Below are positions 40,689 through 51,040 of a stretch of DNA of 64,000 bases, one piece after another. Within the stretch, counting starts at the first letter, position 1. Each line of letters starts with the position of its first letter. A program made the translations under genes and the position numbers. The notes under the pieces are model-generated. The model saw only the letters and a program-made list of their open reading frames with translations, had not been told where the DNA came from and ran no database searches. Source of the DNA: Argyresthia goedartella (lineage: Eukaryota; Arthropoda; Insecta; Lepidoptera; Argyresthiidae); contig OX463815.1 of assembly GCA_949825045.1 (NCBI GenBank), forward strand, positions 26,713,356 to 26,777,355, written 5' to 3'.

Positions 40689-41997
40689 CACAGTCAGGTC
40701 ATAAGTTCTGTCACACAGTAAAAACTTTTGAATTTAGAACGCTGGCCACAAAAAAGTTTATTGAATTCGAATTTCGAATTTTTCATGAAAATAAAAATGT
40801 GTACTTTTTAGAATTTTCCTCATTTTTAAATATGGAGTGGACACTTAAAGAAGACCGTGTCGCAGTTATTGCGTTGCATCGTTGCGGTTACGCGCCAATT
40901 CAGATTTTCGACTTACTGAAAAATTTGAATATAACCAAAAGATTCGTTTATCGTACCATAAAACTATACAATGAAGACTCTAGTGTCGATGACAGGTCAA
41001 GAAGTGGTCGCCCTCGCTCTGTTAGGACTCCAGCAGTGATAAAAGCTGTGAAGGCGCGAATTCAAAGAAATCCCATACGTAAGCAGAAACTGTTGGCCCT
41101 TCAGATGGGGTTAAGCAGGACCACGGTGAAAAGGGTGTTAAATGAAGACTTAGGGCTTAGGGCATATCGAAGAAAAACAGGACATCGTTTGGACGCTCGT
41201 TTAATGGACCTGAAACTGAAGAGATGCCGCGCTTTGTTGAAGCGGTACGCGGGAAAAAAGCATCGGGAAATTCTTTTTTCGGATGAAAAAATTTTCACCG
41301 TGGAAGAGAGCTACAACACACAAAATGATAAGGTGTACGCACACAGCAGTGAAGAAGCGAGCAACCGTATTCCGCGTGTCCAACGAGGTCATTTTCCATC
41401 CTCGCTCATGGTTTGGTTGGGAGTCTCTTATTGGGGCTTAACTGAGGTACATTTTTGCGAGAAAGGCGTAAAAACGAATGCAGTTGTGTATCAAAATACA
41501 GTCCTCAAGAACCTTGTGGAACCTGTTTCTCATACCATGTTTAATAACAGGCACTGGGTATTCCAACAAGATTCTGCGCCAGCTCATAGAGCGAAAAGCA
41601 CACAAGACTGGCTGGCGGCGCGTGAAATCGACTTCATCCGGCACGAAGACTGGCCCTCCTCCAGTCCAGATTTGAGTCCGTTAGATTACAAGATATGGCA
41701 ACACTTGGAGGAAAAGGCCTGCTCAAAGCCTCATCCTAATTTGGAGTCACTCAAGGCATCCTTGATTAAGGCAGCCGCCGATATTGACATGGACCTCGTT
41801 CGTGCTGCGATAGACAACTGGCCGCGCAGAATAAAGGCCTGTATTCAAAATCGCGGGGGTCATTTTGAATAAACTTTATTACCATAAGAATCTATGTTTT
41901 ATTAAGTTCATTTTGCTATATAAATGTTTACATAAATAATAAGCATGTCTAAATTATTTCATATTGCACATGTGACAGAACTTATGACCTGACTATG
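40689..41997 (+). mobile_element. Mariner-family element (maT-like), apparently complete
   Basis: 1309 bp between TA duplications at 40687-40688 and 41998-41999. The ends are inverted repeats of about 27 bp starting 'ca(c/t)agtcaggtcataagt' with one mismatch. The single gene inside is uninterrupted. The element sits between the 3' flank of the Jockey element and a DIRS-like remnant. Confidence 0.93.
40832..41872 (+). CDS. Mariner/Tc1 transposase, DD37D
   Basis: 346 residues, no stops. I start at MEWTLKEDRVAVIALHRC, the first Met inside the TIRs with good context; the frame is open upstream but that part lies outside the element. An N-terminal HTH (about 8-45) is followed by SRSGRPRSVRTP, like the GRPR hinge, and a second HTH (LSRTTVKRVLNEDLGLRAYR). 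The catalytic domain has D151 (LFSDEKIF), D247 (FQQDSAPAHRAK) and D285 (SSSPDLSPLDYKIW), a 37-residue gap. DD37D is the mark of the maT group, first described in Lepidoptera. It cuts and pastes DNA at TA sites. Length and catalytic residues are normal, so it could be active. Confidence 0.93.
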   Translation: MEWTLKEDRVAVIALHRCGYAPIQIFDLLKNLNITKRFVYRTIKLYNEDSSVDDRSRSGRPRSVRTPAVIKAVKARIQRNPIRKQKLLALQMGLSRTTVKRVLNEDLGLRAYRRKTGHRLDARLMDLKLKRCRALLKRYAGKKHREILFSDEKIFTVEESYNTQNDKVYAHSSEEASNRIPRVQRGHFPSSLMVWLGVSYWGLTEVHFCEKGVKTNAVVYQNTVLKNLVEPVSHTMFNNRHWVFQQDSAPAHRAKSTQDWLAAREIDFIRHEDWPSSSPDLSPLDYKIWQHLEEKACSKPHPNLESLKASLIKAAADIDMDLVRAAIDNWPRRIKACIQNRGGHFE

Positions 41998-42098
41998 TAG
42001 ATATTCTTTATTCAACTGACCACATTTAGTGGTAGAAGTAAAAAGTTTAACGGTTTTCCGTTCGTGTACAATTATTTTATATAAATTTTTAGATAAGT

Positions 42099-44224
42099 AT
42101 GGAAAACGAAAGCTCATTAGTTTCGCAAGAGGAGCCAGTGGCGGGCCCTTCCAATTCTGCTAGCAGAAATAAAAAGCACAGCAGCAGTAGTAGCTCTGAT
42201 ACTAGTAGCTCCAGCTCTTCGACGAGTTCCAAATTCTGGACTCAGAAAAAACAAATCTAAAACAGTTACAAAGCATAGTAAGGAGCCCTAAATTTTGCAA
42301 GTTTTGTTGTTCAAAGGGGCAGATTACACTACCGAGCACTTCTGAAATTTCTAAACACATTGAATCCGGACAATCCCCTCAGTGTCTATACCTTGCCTGT
42401 AGATGCAATAAACGACTTAGAGTGGTGGGCTCAAAATGTTCATCAGCCATCATTACTGCACCCTCCACCAGCAACCCACTTCATAACGACAGATGCCTCG
42501 GATCTAGGTTGGGGTGCCCAAATAGACAACCAGTCTCTGTGGGGAACTTGGATTCAGAATGAGCAAAATTGTCACTGCAACGTGAAAGAAATGCTGTCGA
42601 TCTTGAAAGTATTTCAGTCATGCCCTATATCTGAGTCAGTCAACGGTAACTGTATAGTACGACAACGGTACGGTGGTAGCTTACTTACGCCACGAAGGCG
42701 GAACCAAATCCTCTCGCTTGATGGATATAACCTTACAACTTTATCGCCTCATGGATCAGTACCAAATAACGATCAATGTTTATTATTACATACCGGGGAG
42801 GTACAACAATTACGCCGACCATCTGTCTCGTTTTCGCCAGGCCCCCGAGTGGCACCTATTGCCCCAGTGCACCAGAATTATATTCCAGAAATGGGGAACT
42901 CCGTCAGTGGATCTATTTGCATCCAGCAGTGCCCACGTAGTCCCTCAATACGTATCGAAAGATCAAGACGACAGTCAAGCGATAGCCCACGATGCCTTCT
43001 CAATAATTTGGAACTTCCATCTATGTTGGGTGTTTCCACACCCGTTCTTGATACCCAAAGTCCTGAGCCACCTCAATCTGGCCTCGGGAATATACTTGAT
43101 AGTGGCACCAAGTTGGGAGAGAGTTTTCTAGCGCGGGGATCTCAAGTCACGTGCACTAGCTCCACCATTCCAAGTACTAGACGATGTGACGTCGGGGCTG
43201 CCACCCCCCCGAGTTCGGGATCTGGTCTTGGAAGTATGTAAATGTGGGGGTGGTCGCAGAATTTAGGTAACTGGAATAATGCACAATTAGAACTTTTAAG
43301 AGGCTCGTGGCGCGCATCCACCCTCAAAACCTACAAACCAGCATGGAACATGGAGCATGGGTTTTATGGTGTAAAAAATGAAAAATTAATCCTCAAAATC
43401 CCTCAGGTTCAGATTTAGATCGGTTCATAGCTGACTTATATTTGAAATACAAACTTTCTTACAATACAATAATGGTACACAAATCTGTTGTCTCTACGCT
43501 TTGTGATGTAAATAATTCGGGTATTTTAAGTAATCATGTTTTAGTAAAGCATGTCTTAAAATCAATTACAATTAGAAAACCTACTCCTGTTAAGTTGCCT
43601 ATTTGGCATATTGATGACTTTGTTTCGTATCTTGGTGAGAGGTCAATTAATCATGACAATATTTTTGATGTATTGAGCCAGACTTCTGCTCTTTTAGTTC
43701 TCTGTTCTGGTAGAAGAATTCATGATTTAACGCTGCTTATGATAGATGAAAATCACTACATAAGAGAAGATAATTCCATATTTATGTGGCCTTCCTTTGG
43801 GTCAAAGACTGACTCAGCTGATCATAGGCAGTCAGGTTGGCAATTATATAAAAATGATAATAATAGGAAGTTAGATCCTGTATATTGGGTGGAACAAACC
43901 GTATCAATGCTCTCAGTGAGACGGCAGGAAGCTAATAGCACTAGCTTGTTCATCACAACTAGAGGTGCCGCTCGTACGGCCTCAAGAACTGTCATTGCAG
44001 GGTGGGTCAAGACCCTGATGCGTCAAGCGGGTATTGTTGCTACTCCTGGAAGTGTTCGCTCCGCAGTTGCTTCTAGGAATTGGTTGGAAAATTTCCCCAT
44101 GGAAGATATTATGGCTCGGGGAAATTGGAGATCCTCAAACACTTTCAATAAGTTTTACAAACGACAAGTATTAGAGACATCCAGGAGTAACAGCATTACC
44201 ACTCTCTTTAATCCTGTTACTTAG
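42099..44224 (+). pseudogene. DIRS-like tyrosine-recombinase retrotransposon, RT missing
   Basis: 42099-42260 is a short gag-like start (MENESSLVSQEEPVAGPS, then Ser-rich). It is followed directly by an RNase H region at 42360 (EWWAQNVHQPSL, ITTDASDLGWGAQ) that continues after a frameshift at 42673 (YIPGRYNNYADHLSRFR, WGTPSVDLFASS). The third frame, 43442-44224, is an intact tyrosine recombinase of 260 residues (SGRRIHDLTLL, SVRSAVASRNWL, RGNWRSSNTFNKFY). This order fits DIRS/PAT elements, which insert with a recombinase in place of an integrase. The reverse transcriptase is absent, apparently deleted. Split or inverted end repeats were not found. Confidence 0.78.
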
Positions 44225-44524
44225 TGACCTTTTGTCAGTGTATAAAGTGATTAATTAATTAGCACCCATCATTAATATGTATAAAATTTAAGTCGGTACT
44301 ACCTACCAATGGTTACTTAACTATACTTACCTTTATCGTGGTTTATGTTTACAATCATACGCAGATGTAAATGTTTTTATGTTAACGTTTAATTAGACAA
44401 ATTATTCAAGTCCATTTCTCTGTGACTTTGACTGGTTCCCATTAACCCATCAAATTGGCGTTCTTATCACCAGGCGATAACAGACACTTCTCAATTATTT
44501 ATGCTTCGAATTACGGTCAAGTGG
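44225..44524. other. DIRS 3' flank and partial copy of the target repeat
   Basis: AT-rich. 44490-44528 repeats, inverted, the 'gaccgtaattcgaagcat' stretch found at 34461 and 35171. Confidence 0.5.
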
Positions 44525-44823
44525 TTTAATAGCAGCGTTTTACCTGAAATAAAACGTATATTATACTACTTAGGTACCTAATTCGAAGCATGCTGTAATT
44601 TCTGCCTGGTGACCAAGTCAATCATCCAATGAGCAAGACGGGTCGCGCGCCCGATCGGCCGAGCTACCGCTCCCCTGGTGATGTCATGTGCGAGCGAGAC
44701 AGAGCTATATACACGAATATCTAGGGAAAAGGAAAAGAGATATGCCTATCTCAATTGTTTATGCTTCGAATTAGGTTAGTAGTTTAATATACGTTTTATT
44801 TCAGGTAAAACGCTGCTATTAAA
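44525..44823. mobile_element. Foldback element carrying the Jockey target repeat
   Basis: Arms of about 63 bp (44525-44590 and 44761-44823) are inverted copies, e.g. 'tttaatagcagcgttttacc' and its complement. The centre (44631-44760) is an inverted, uninterrupted copy of the sequence split by the Jockey element: it joins what flanks 34596/35306 on one side and 40530-40556 on the other. Confidence 0.75.
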
Positions 44824-45207
44824 ACCTTTCAGAATAATTGTGGATACGTCATATCATATGTATGAGACCTAGTAGACACGGCCGCGGACTGAAGTGGAGT
44901 GGAGTGAAGTGCTCAATTTTAGAACTTTATATCAATAGTACCTACCTAAGAGGAGAAAAATAAAAGAGCATGGTAAGCGTATATATTTTTTTATTCTGTT
45001 GTCTTGGTCTTGTCTGATATATTTTGCTAGACAGGTACCTATGTTACGTTGAAATTGCAAAAGGTTTAACCAAACTAATAATAATCAAAGCTAAACTTTT
45101 TGTGGTCGTGGTTTTTGAAGCGAAATAAACATATCTACCCACCCAGGTGCTTAAAACAGTAGGCACTTATTCAGAAGAATGTTTATTTAGCATGCGTTAT
45201 TTCAACC

Positions 45208-45450
45208 TGTGCCGGCACATACGCCCGCCACAGATATGCGGAAATATCTATTTCCACGTAATGTTAAGATAAGTTGACGACCGTCACAGATAAGGTATAT
45301 TTATATTCATCACGTAGTTTTGTAGTAAGTTGTATATAAGCTTAGTATATCCTATAATAAAGTAGTCTAGTTTAGTCTCGTATTTGCGCGCATCTCAAGC
45401 CTTTTACTTTACTCCCGAAGATTTTACTCCCCTCATAATTGCCTCTGGCA
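45208..45450 (+). mobile_element. Possible LTR with primer-binding site
   Basis: It begins TGTGCCGG and ends TCTGGCA, with TATATAAG (45332) and AATAAA (45356) inside. 'tggtgaccccgac' starts three bases after it, like a primer-binding site. A second LTR is not in the window. Short frames from 45384 to 45771 (e.g. SPGDPTSEHQQPSV) could be the start of a gag region. Confidence 0.4.
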
Positions 45451-46911
45451 AAGTGGTGACCCCGACGTCCATCACGTCGGGGTCACCTGGTGACCCGACT
45501 TCTGAACATCAGCAACCTTCGGTAATAGCAGCATGGACCCAGCCGCGAAGAAAACTCCGTGTGCTGCCACCTTAGAAGTGTAAGCAAGAAGCACTTCGCC
45601 CAAGATCGCCGAGCCCCGACTTCTGCATACCTATTTCAAACCACGCTGCAGAACTCCATAATCAAGACCCCACCCAAACCACGACGACATCAAGCAAGCC
45701 ATGACGGACCAGAAGCCAAAAGATTTCAACTGAAGATTTCCCGCATCGAACTCAAGATACCGCAAGAATAATGAACCGATAGTCAGCCGACTGCTGATTT
45801 ATCAAAATGGAGCTCGCACCAGCAGAAACGAAGAATAATCAAATCACTGAAGAGAGAGAGATATATATATATATATATATATATTCATCTTGGTATCTAT
45901 TTGGCGTCCAATATGGCCTTTTTTGCATATGATGTGGCGTCCACCTGCTTTCGGCTTCCGGTATAAGGACGTCACATCGGCAATTGGTCTAAATCGCTTC
46001 TACTGTTGAAGCACATCACAGAAATGTTAAGATTTTTTTTTTACTCGGACGTCATTTAGTCCTTAGTATACCTTGATTGTATATTTCTACAGTTCTGCTA
46101 TTTTCCCCATCAAATTACAGTGGCGCTACAGTCGCAAGAAACACTTTCATGATAGGCCGCATTTGACGTCCGCTCGAAGAATGAGACGTTGCCAAACTTC
46201 GTCCATACTGATATTTTTATAGGAGCGTGTGGAGTTACGTACCTACATAGTCCACAGTTTAATATTATTGAACTGTTCCTTGATTTCGAAGTTTGCGTTC
46301 ATAATAATTAATTTACTATGCAATGTCTAGATGATAAATGGTGGAACCCAAACTAGTCAGGGCCTGTCCTATGGGATCCTTTATGATACATTAAAAGTTA
46401 TACAAACAAGACGGTTTATTATATAGGTATATAGAAAGCAGGGAAAAAAGTAGGTAATATAATTATTGCAGCCCAAACATGCGTAATAAAATAATAGAAA
46501 ATGATTTCAAATTGGGTTCAGCGACAACACAAACTCTTTCAAACTCTTATTTTGTTTCCTGAAAGGGTTTGTAGGCGAAATTATGGGTATTTTGGATCCT
46601 GTTGAGGAGATGGAAAGGAAAAATCAGGGAAACGGCGTGCAAATATAGTCCTGGTAAGTACCCGTACGTGAAGTTCTATCATTATTATACGAAGGTTCCA
46701 TCTGAAGAATTGAGTAACCTAAAAAAGTAAGAGATAATACTTTGTAGTAGTACATCCAGCGGTCATCACTCAATACTGTATTTGAGGGTATTGGTGTTTT
46801 CTTTTCGTTTCCACCCGCACCTCCGTCATGGGTCGTTCGTCGTTCACGTTTTCAGTTTCGATCACTCAGCAAGCATCTTTCGATTTCTAAAAAGTAAGTT
46901 AAAACTTCGCC
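45451..46911. other. No gene recognised; (TA)n tract
   Basis: It follows the LTR-like block. (GA)n then (TA)n lie at about 45850-45884. No coding frame of note before 46912. Confidence 0.5.
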
Positions 46912-47112
46912 ATGCCGAAACGAAAAGATTGTGAAAGCAGAAGTGTTATTTCAAGGAAGCTAAGAAAACTTGAAAAGAAGATGGAGAAAAATAAATATCG
47001 ACGTAAAAGTACTATTTCATCGTTGTCGAAAGAAGGTTCGAGATCTCTAGAAAAAAAGATAATTTTAATTGTACCTTTGTGCCTCCAAATAACGCAACCC
47101 GTACGTACTTAA
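46912..47112 (+). CDS. Short basic ORF, possibly a gag start of a DIRS-like element
   Basis: 66 residues: MPKRKDCESRSVISRKLRKL then Lys/Arg-rich coiled sequence to KYRRKSTISSLSKEGS. Basic, charged starts like this occur in gag proteins of tyrosine-recombinase retrotransposons. No domain is recognisable and nothing coding follows. It may be a chance frame. Confidence 0.3.
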   Translation: MPKRKDCESRSVISRKLRKLEKKMEKNKYRRKSTISSLSKEGSRSLEKKIILIVPLCLQITQPVRT

Positions 47113-47374
47113 TTCGCAACCATGTTGGCTTTACAAGCCCTCCACTGCAAAGTTATAATACAGCTACTTATACATCGCCTCGGCAGTGACGCGAAAGATA
47201 GTGTCGCGCCAGATGGTGAAGCACTGCCACTATCCCTTGTGAAGATCCAAAATGCACCACTACATATGCGTGTTAGTTAGGCATGTTTGACACAAAGCTG
47301 TATAAATGGAAATAAGTAGGATTTTGTTCGCCGAGTGTCTCAAAAGTTTCATGTTTTTATTTTTTTATTTTTTG

Positions 47375-48980
47375 TCTCTTTATTTGGGTCAAATAACAGT
47401 TAACACAATGTTATCAAATCTAATAATAAAATAATTGTGCAACCAACTCCAATAACCACATATTACTATTTAACTTATTAAACTAGTGTAGCGAGCGAGT
47501 GATAGAAGTTAATAAATTCAAACAGAAAGGATACATGACAAAGTCTGTCGATTAAAAAGATCTGTTGAATAAAGTATAAACGCGTACGATTAAGGCATAT
47601 TGTTATAAATTAATTAAGGTTTCTATTATATAGTTAGCAATTGAGACATAATATATGATGTTGATGAGTTTACATATACGACCAGATACCAATGAGATTT
47701 GGGCTCTAATTGTGAGTATGTCGTCCAGCATTAGACCCAAATTCTTAAAAGTTTCCCTTCACTACACTTCAGGACAGTGACATATTGAGGTGGGATTGCA
47801 CCTATGGAATAGCAGCCTGGCGTTTGCTGGAGGGGCAGATACTTCGGTGATGTGAAAAGCCAGGTATTTAGTTTTTCTGGCGTTAAGTGTTAGCAAGTTC
47901 ACTTCCAACTAATCCACCACCTGTCTTAACCCTGACTCGACTGTTATGTAAACACTATTCCAGGATTTTCCATGGAAAAGAATGGCTTTGTCATTGGCGT
48001 ACCAAAAGATCTCGGCATCCAGGATGCGAAGATGTAGAAGGTCATTTATATAAATAACGAAAAACGTGGGACCCAGGATGCTGCCTTGAGGGACTCCGAA
48101 ACTCACTGGAACCGAGTCCTTCGTCTCTGAGCAGGGCTTGCTCCTAAGACACTGTCTTCTTTCCATTAGGTAACTGCTCAACCATTTTAGTGTTAACCCT
48201 CCAATGCTTCGTTCTATTTTTGTAACAGGATTGGTATGGAGATAGTGTTGAACGCCTTCACTAGGCCAGAAAACACTAAGATATCTCTCACCTAAGTCTA
48301 TATGTGAAGCTACTAGGTTAGTGAGTAGAGTGGTAGCATCTCCAGTCGATTGTTTCTGCGGAAACCAAATTGTCTACCTGCTAGTAATCTCAGCTTCTCT
48401 AGATAGTCGATAAGGCGGTTGTTTACCAAATTCTCAAACATCTTCAACATTGTGTTCAGGAGCGAGATTGGTATTTAATGCCTCACATCGGTTTTAGATC
48501 CACCTTTATGAAAAGGTGACACGTTGGCTATATTCCATGCTTCCAGAAATATGCCAGTCATAAGACTCAAGTTGAAAATTTGTGAGAGCGCTTTTACTAT
48601 TTTTGGGGCTATGACTTTGATGAGCAGGTTATTGAAGTTGTCAGGAGTTGGATCACCGCTGTGTAGTCTGTAGAGTAAAGAAAGAGTGTTGTTTAGGGTC
48701 ATGTTGTCGAGATTTTGACCCACTTAAGCGATGTATTCATTGCAGTTGTTGAGAAAGGCCTTGACACTATTTTTAATGTCGAGCAGTTCCAGTGAATACT
48801 TTCGTATAGGCGTTTGGAAGCATATTTTCTGATAGGTTTCCATAACTGTTTGGGATTTCCCTGGCTGTCTTCTAGCTCTTTAGCTTCGTTAGTTGTTTTG
48901 ACTCGGTGTAACAGATCATTTTTAGTACCTCTAGTAAGTGACCTTGAGTAAATTATTATTGCTATCCTTTATTTGTTTCA
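47375..48980 (-). pseudogene. Non-LTR reverse transcriptase remnant
   Basis: At 48723-48475: TPDNFNNLLIKVIAPKIVKA, MTGIFLEAWNIANVSPFHKG. At 48181-47909: SVPVSFGVPQGSILGPTFF, VIYINDLLHLR and WYANDKAILF, where the YADD box has become YAND. Frameshifts and stops lie between. The AT-rich stretch 47375-47700 may be its 3' UTR. A CR1/Jockey-type ruin; clade not determined. Confidence 0.7.
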
Positions 48981-49624
48981 AGTGCAGCTTATCTTAGGAG
49001 ACCGGGCGTGATTCAAGGCTTCAAGTTCAGTTTCGATTTGCTAATATTTATCTATGAAGTATTTGTCGCAACATCTATGTTTGGAGAATTGATGTGAAAA
49101 TCTCTACGGCTATCGGTATTAATGACTGCTTTCCAGTCTTCCAGTCCCAGGTAATTTCTGACTGCATCATAGTTTACTTTTTTTCTTGACGATTTCATAC
49201 TCACGATGCTTTGGTGTGCTTAAAACCATGGCAATATCATGATTGGTAATGCTGGTCATTAAATATCACGGATTCCGCCCCGTACCTAGTCCTTTTAAAT
49301 ATGTGATCGAGGCAGTTTTTCATCCTAGTTGGTTTTGTATTGACTGGATTACTCCAGCCCCTGTCCATGCTCGGCTAGGCAACACAGGTTTTATATTTTG
49401 CGGCTATTGTCTTCTTCTGCCATTATGTTGTTGTTGTTTTCGGGACACCCTGTATATTATTATTGCAAAAAAATAGCGGAATCTGGTGGTTTTTTTAACT
49501 CCAAATTTATGAAGTGAATCTAGTGCATTTTTACTTTTGATCTAGCGCTTTTTAAAAATCCAAGATGGCAACACTGCGCCCGATACACATTTTAGTCTTC
49601 AGTTGCATTTGATCGACTATTGAC
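48981..49624. other. Left flank of the Harbinger element
   Basis: No gene. 'cgggacaccctgtatatt' at 49441 looks like the end of a DNA transposon, but I found no inverted partner in the window. Confidence 0.35.
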
Positions 49625-49953
49625 GTGCCTAAGTTTTATAATGGTAGATTGGGATTTGGTGTTACTATAATATCGATTATTGCAGACGAAGAAGATGTAC
49701 AATATGCACGTGCAAATAGGGGTGGAAGAAGATTTTGGGTTGATAATCTATGGAAAGAAAGAGAATCAAAGGGTGAATTCAATAATTTATTTAATGACTT
49801 AAGATACGATGTGCAAAAAATTTATGACTATCACAGAATGGATTACGAGAAATTTAAAGCACTGTTGAATATGTGTCGACCATTTATCGAAAAACAGAGA
49901 ACCAATTTTCGCAAGCCCATTGATGCACAACAAAGATTATCCCTGTGTTTGAG
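49625..49953 (+). pseudogene. PIF-Harbinger transposase, first exon
   Basis: It encodes RANRGGRRFWVDNLWKERES and KFKALLNMCRPFIEKQRTNF then QQRLSLCLR, ending AG|GTAAGT. This is the N-terminal part of Harbinger-type DDE transposases (RRFWV... and LxxCLRYLATG). Its continuation with the last third of the enzyme lies 10.3 kb away at 60272-60846; about 100 residues between are missing. The start Met is unclear. Confidence 0.75.
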
Positions 49954-50099
49954 GTAAGTAGGTAAATAAAATTATAAGTGTTTTTTTATAATTCGTTATA
50001 TTGCAATACTTAGATGTACAATAGTTTTTTCACTGATAAGGACCTTGGATCTTTATTCGTTTCGGTACTATTCAATTCAGAGTACTAGAGTACTATCAT

Positions 50100-51040
50100 T
50101 CAGAGTACTAAATTAGTTTCGTACTCAGAACCTGAAACAGTTTTATAGCCAGACCCCGAAGCAGCTTCATAGCCAGATCTTGAGGAGGTTCCATTGCCAG
50201 ACCTTGAAGCAGCTTCATAGCCAGATCCTGAGGTGGGTCCATAGCCAGACCCTGAAGCAGCTTCATAGCCGGAACCTGAGGCGGTTCCATATCCAGATCC
50301 TGAAGCAGCTTCATAGCTGGAACCTGAGGCGGTTCCATATGCAGATCCTGAAGTAGCTTCATAACCGGAACCTGAGGCGGTTCCATATCCAGATCCTGAA
50401 GCAGCTTCATAACGAGATCTTGAGGTGGGTCCATAGGCAGAGCCTGAGGCGGTTTCATAACCTGACCCTGAAGTAGAAGCGGTATTATGCTTGTTACGGT
50501 ATGGTCGTTGATACCGCAAATTGGTAGATACATCTTCAGTTGGTGCTTGAGAAACTATCTCATTTTCATGTATTTCACGTTCCTCGATATATTTAATTTC
50601 TGCGTCATTAACAATATTAAAAACTTGTCTCTTTATTTGGACCTGTACTTTTTCCGGTAGTTTTTTTGTTGTGGCAGCTATTGTTTGAAAGAACGAATCA
50701 ACGGGGTCCAGCTCCTTTTTCGATTCAATATATTTTTGTAATATTTCAGCCGTTGTTGGTTCTGCTTCTGTGGAATGGTGTGACTCATTGGTCATTCGCG
50801 AAAAAGCACGTTCTTCACTATCATTTACAGGCGATTCTTCCACGAAGGAAGTCTGCGTGTCCTCTGAAGACGAGTCCAAATTCGAGGTTTGTTTTCGGTG
50901 TTGTATATTTTTTTTCAAAAACTCCAGCTCTTTTTCATACTTGATCGGGCGTTGTTTTGTATACGGGTCACCACTCCTTGACTTTCTGTTAGTCAGTGCT
51001 TTTCTAAAATTATTCCGTATATTGTTCCACAAATAAATAC
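50100..51040 (-). pseudogene. MADF/Myb-like protein of the Harbinger element, exon 2, with octapeptide repeats
   Basis: It opens WNNIRNNFRKALTNRK, the end of a MADF/SANT DNA-binding domain, followed by a charged linker. A BESS-like segment follows (DPVDSFFQTIAATTKKLPEK, QIKRQVFNIVNDAE). The tail of about 120 residues repeats an octapeptide of the type Y-(E/G)-x-(A/T)-S-G-S-x some fourteen times. Such proteins are the second gene of PIF-Harbinger elements and help the transposase bind DNA. The exon is open throughout, but a LINE has inserted at its start (51036-51059) and cut it from exon 1 at 60896-61025. Confidence 0.75.

Noticed and set aside
45859..45884. (TA)n tract as a promoter
   Set aside because: A plain dinucleotide microsatellite with no gene after it.
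50108..50533. Second repeat-rich frame (MEPPQ... type) in the MADF exon
   Set aside because: The same DNA repeat read in another frame. The Y-x-x-x-S-G-S frame continues from the MADF/BESS part, so that is the real one.
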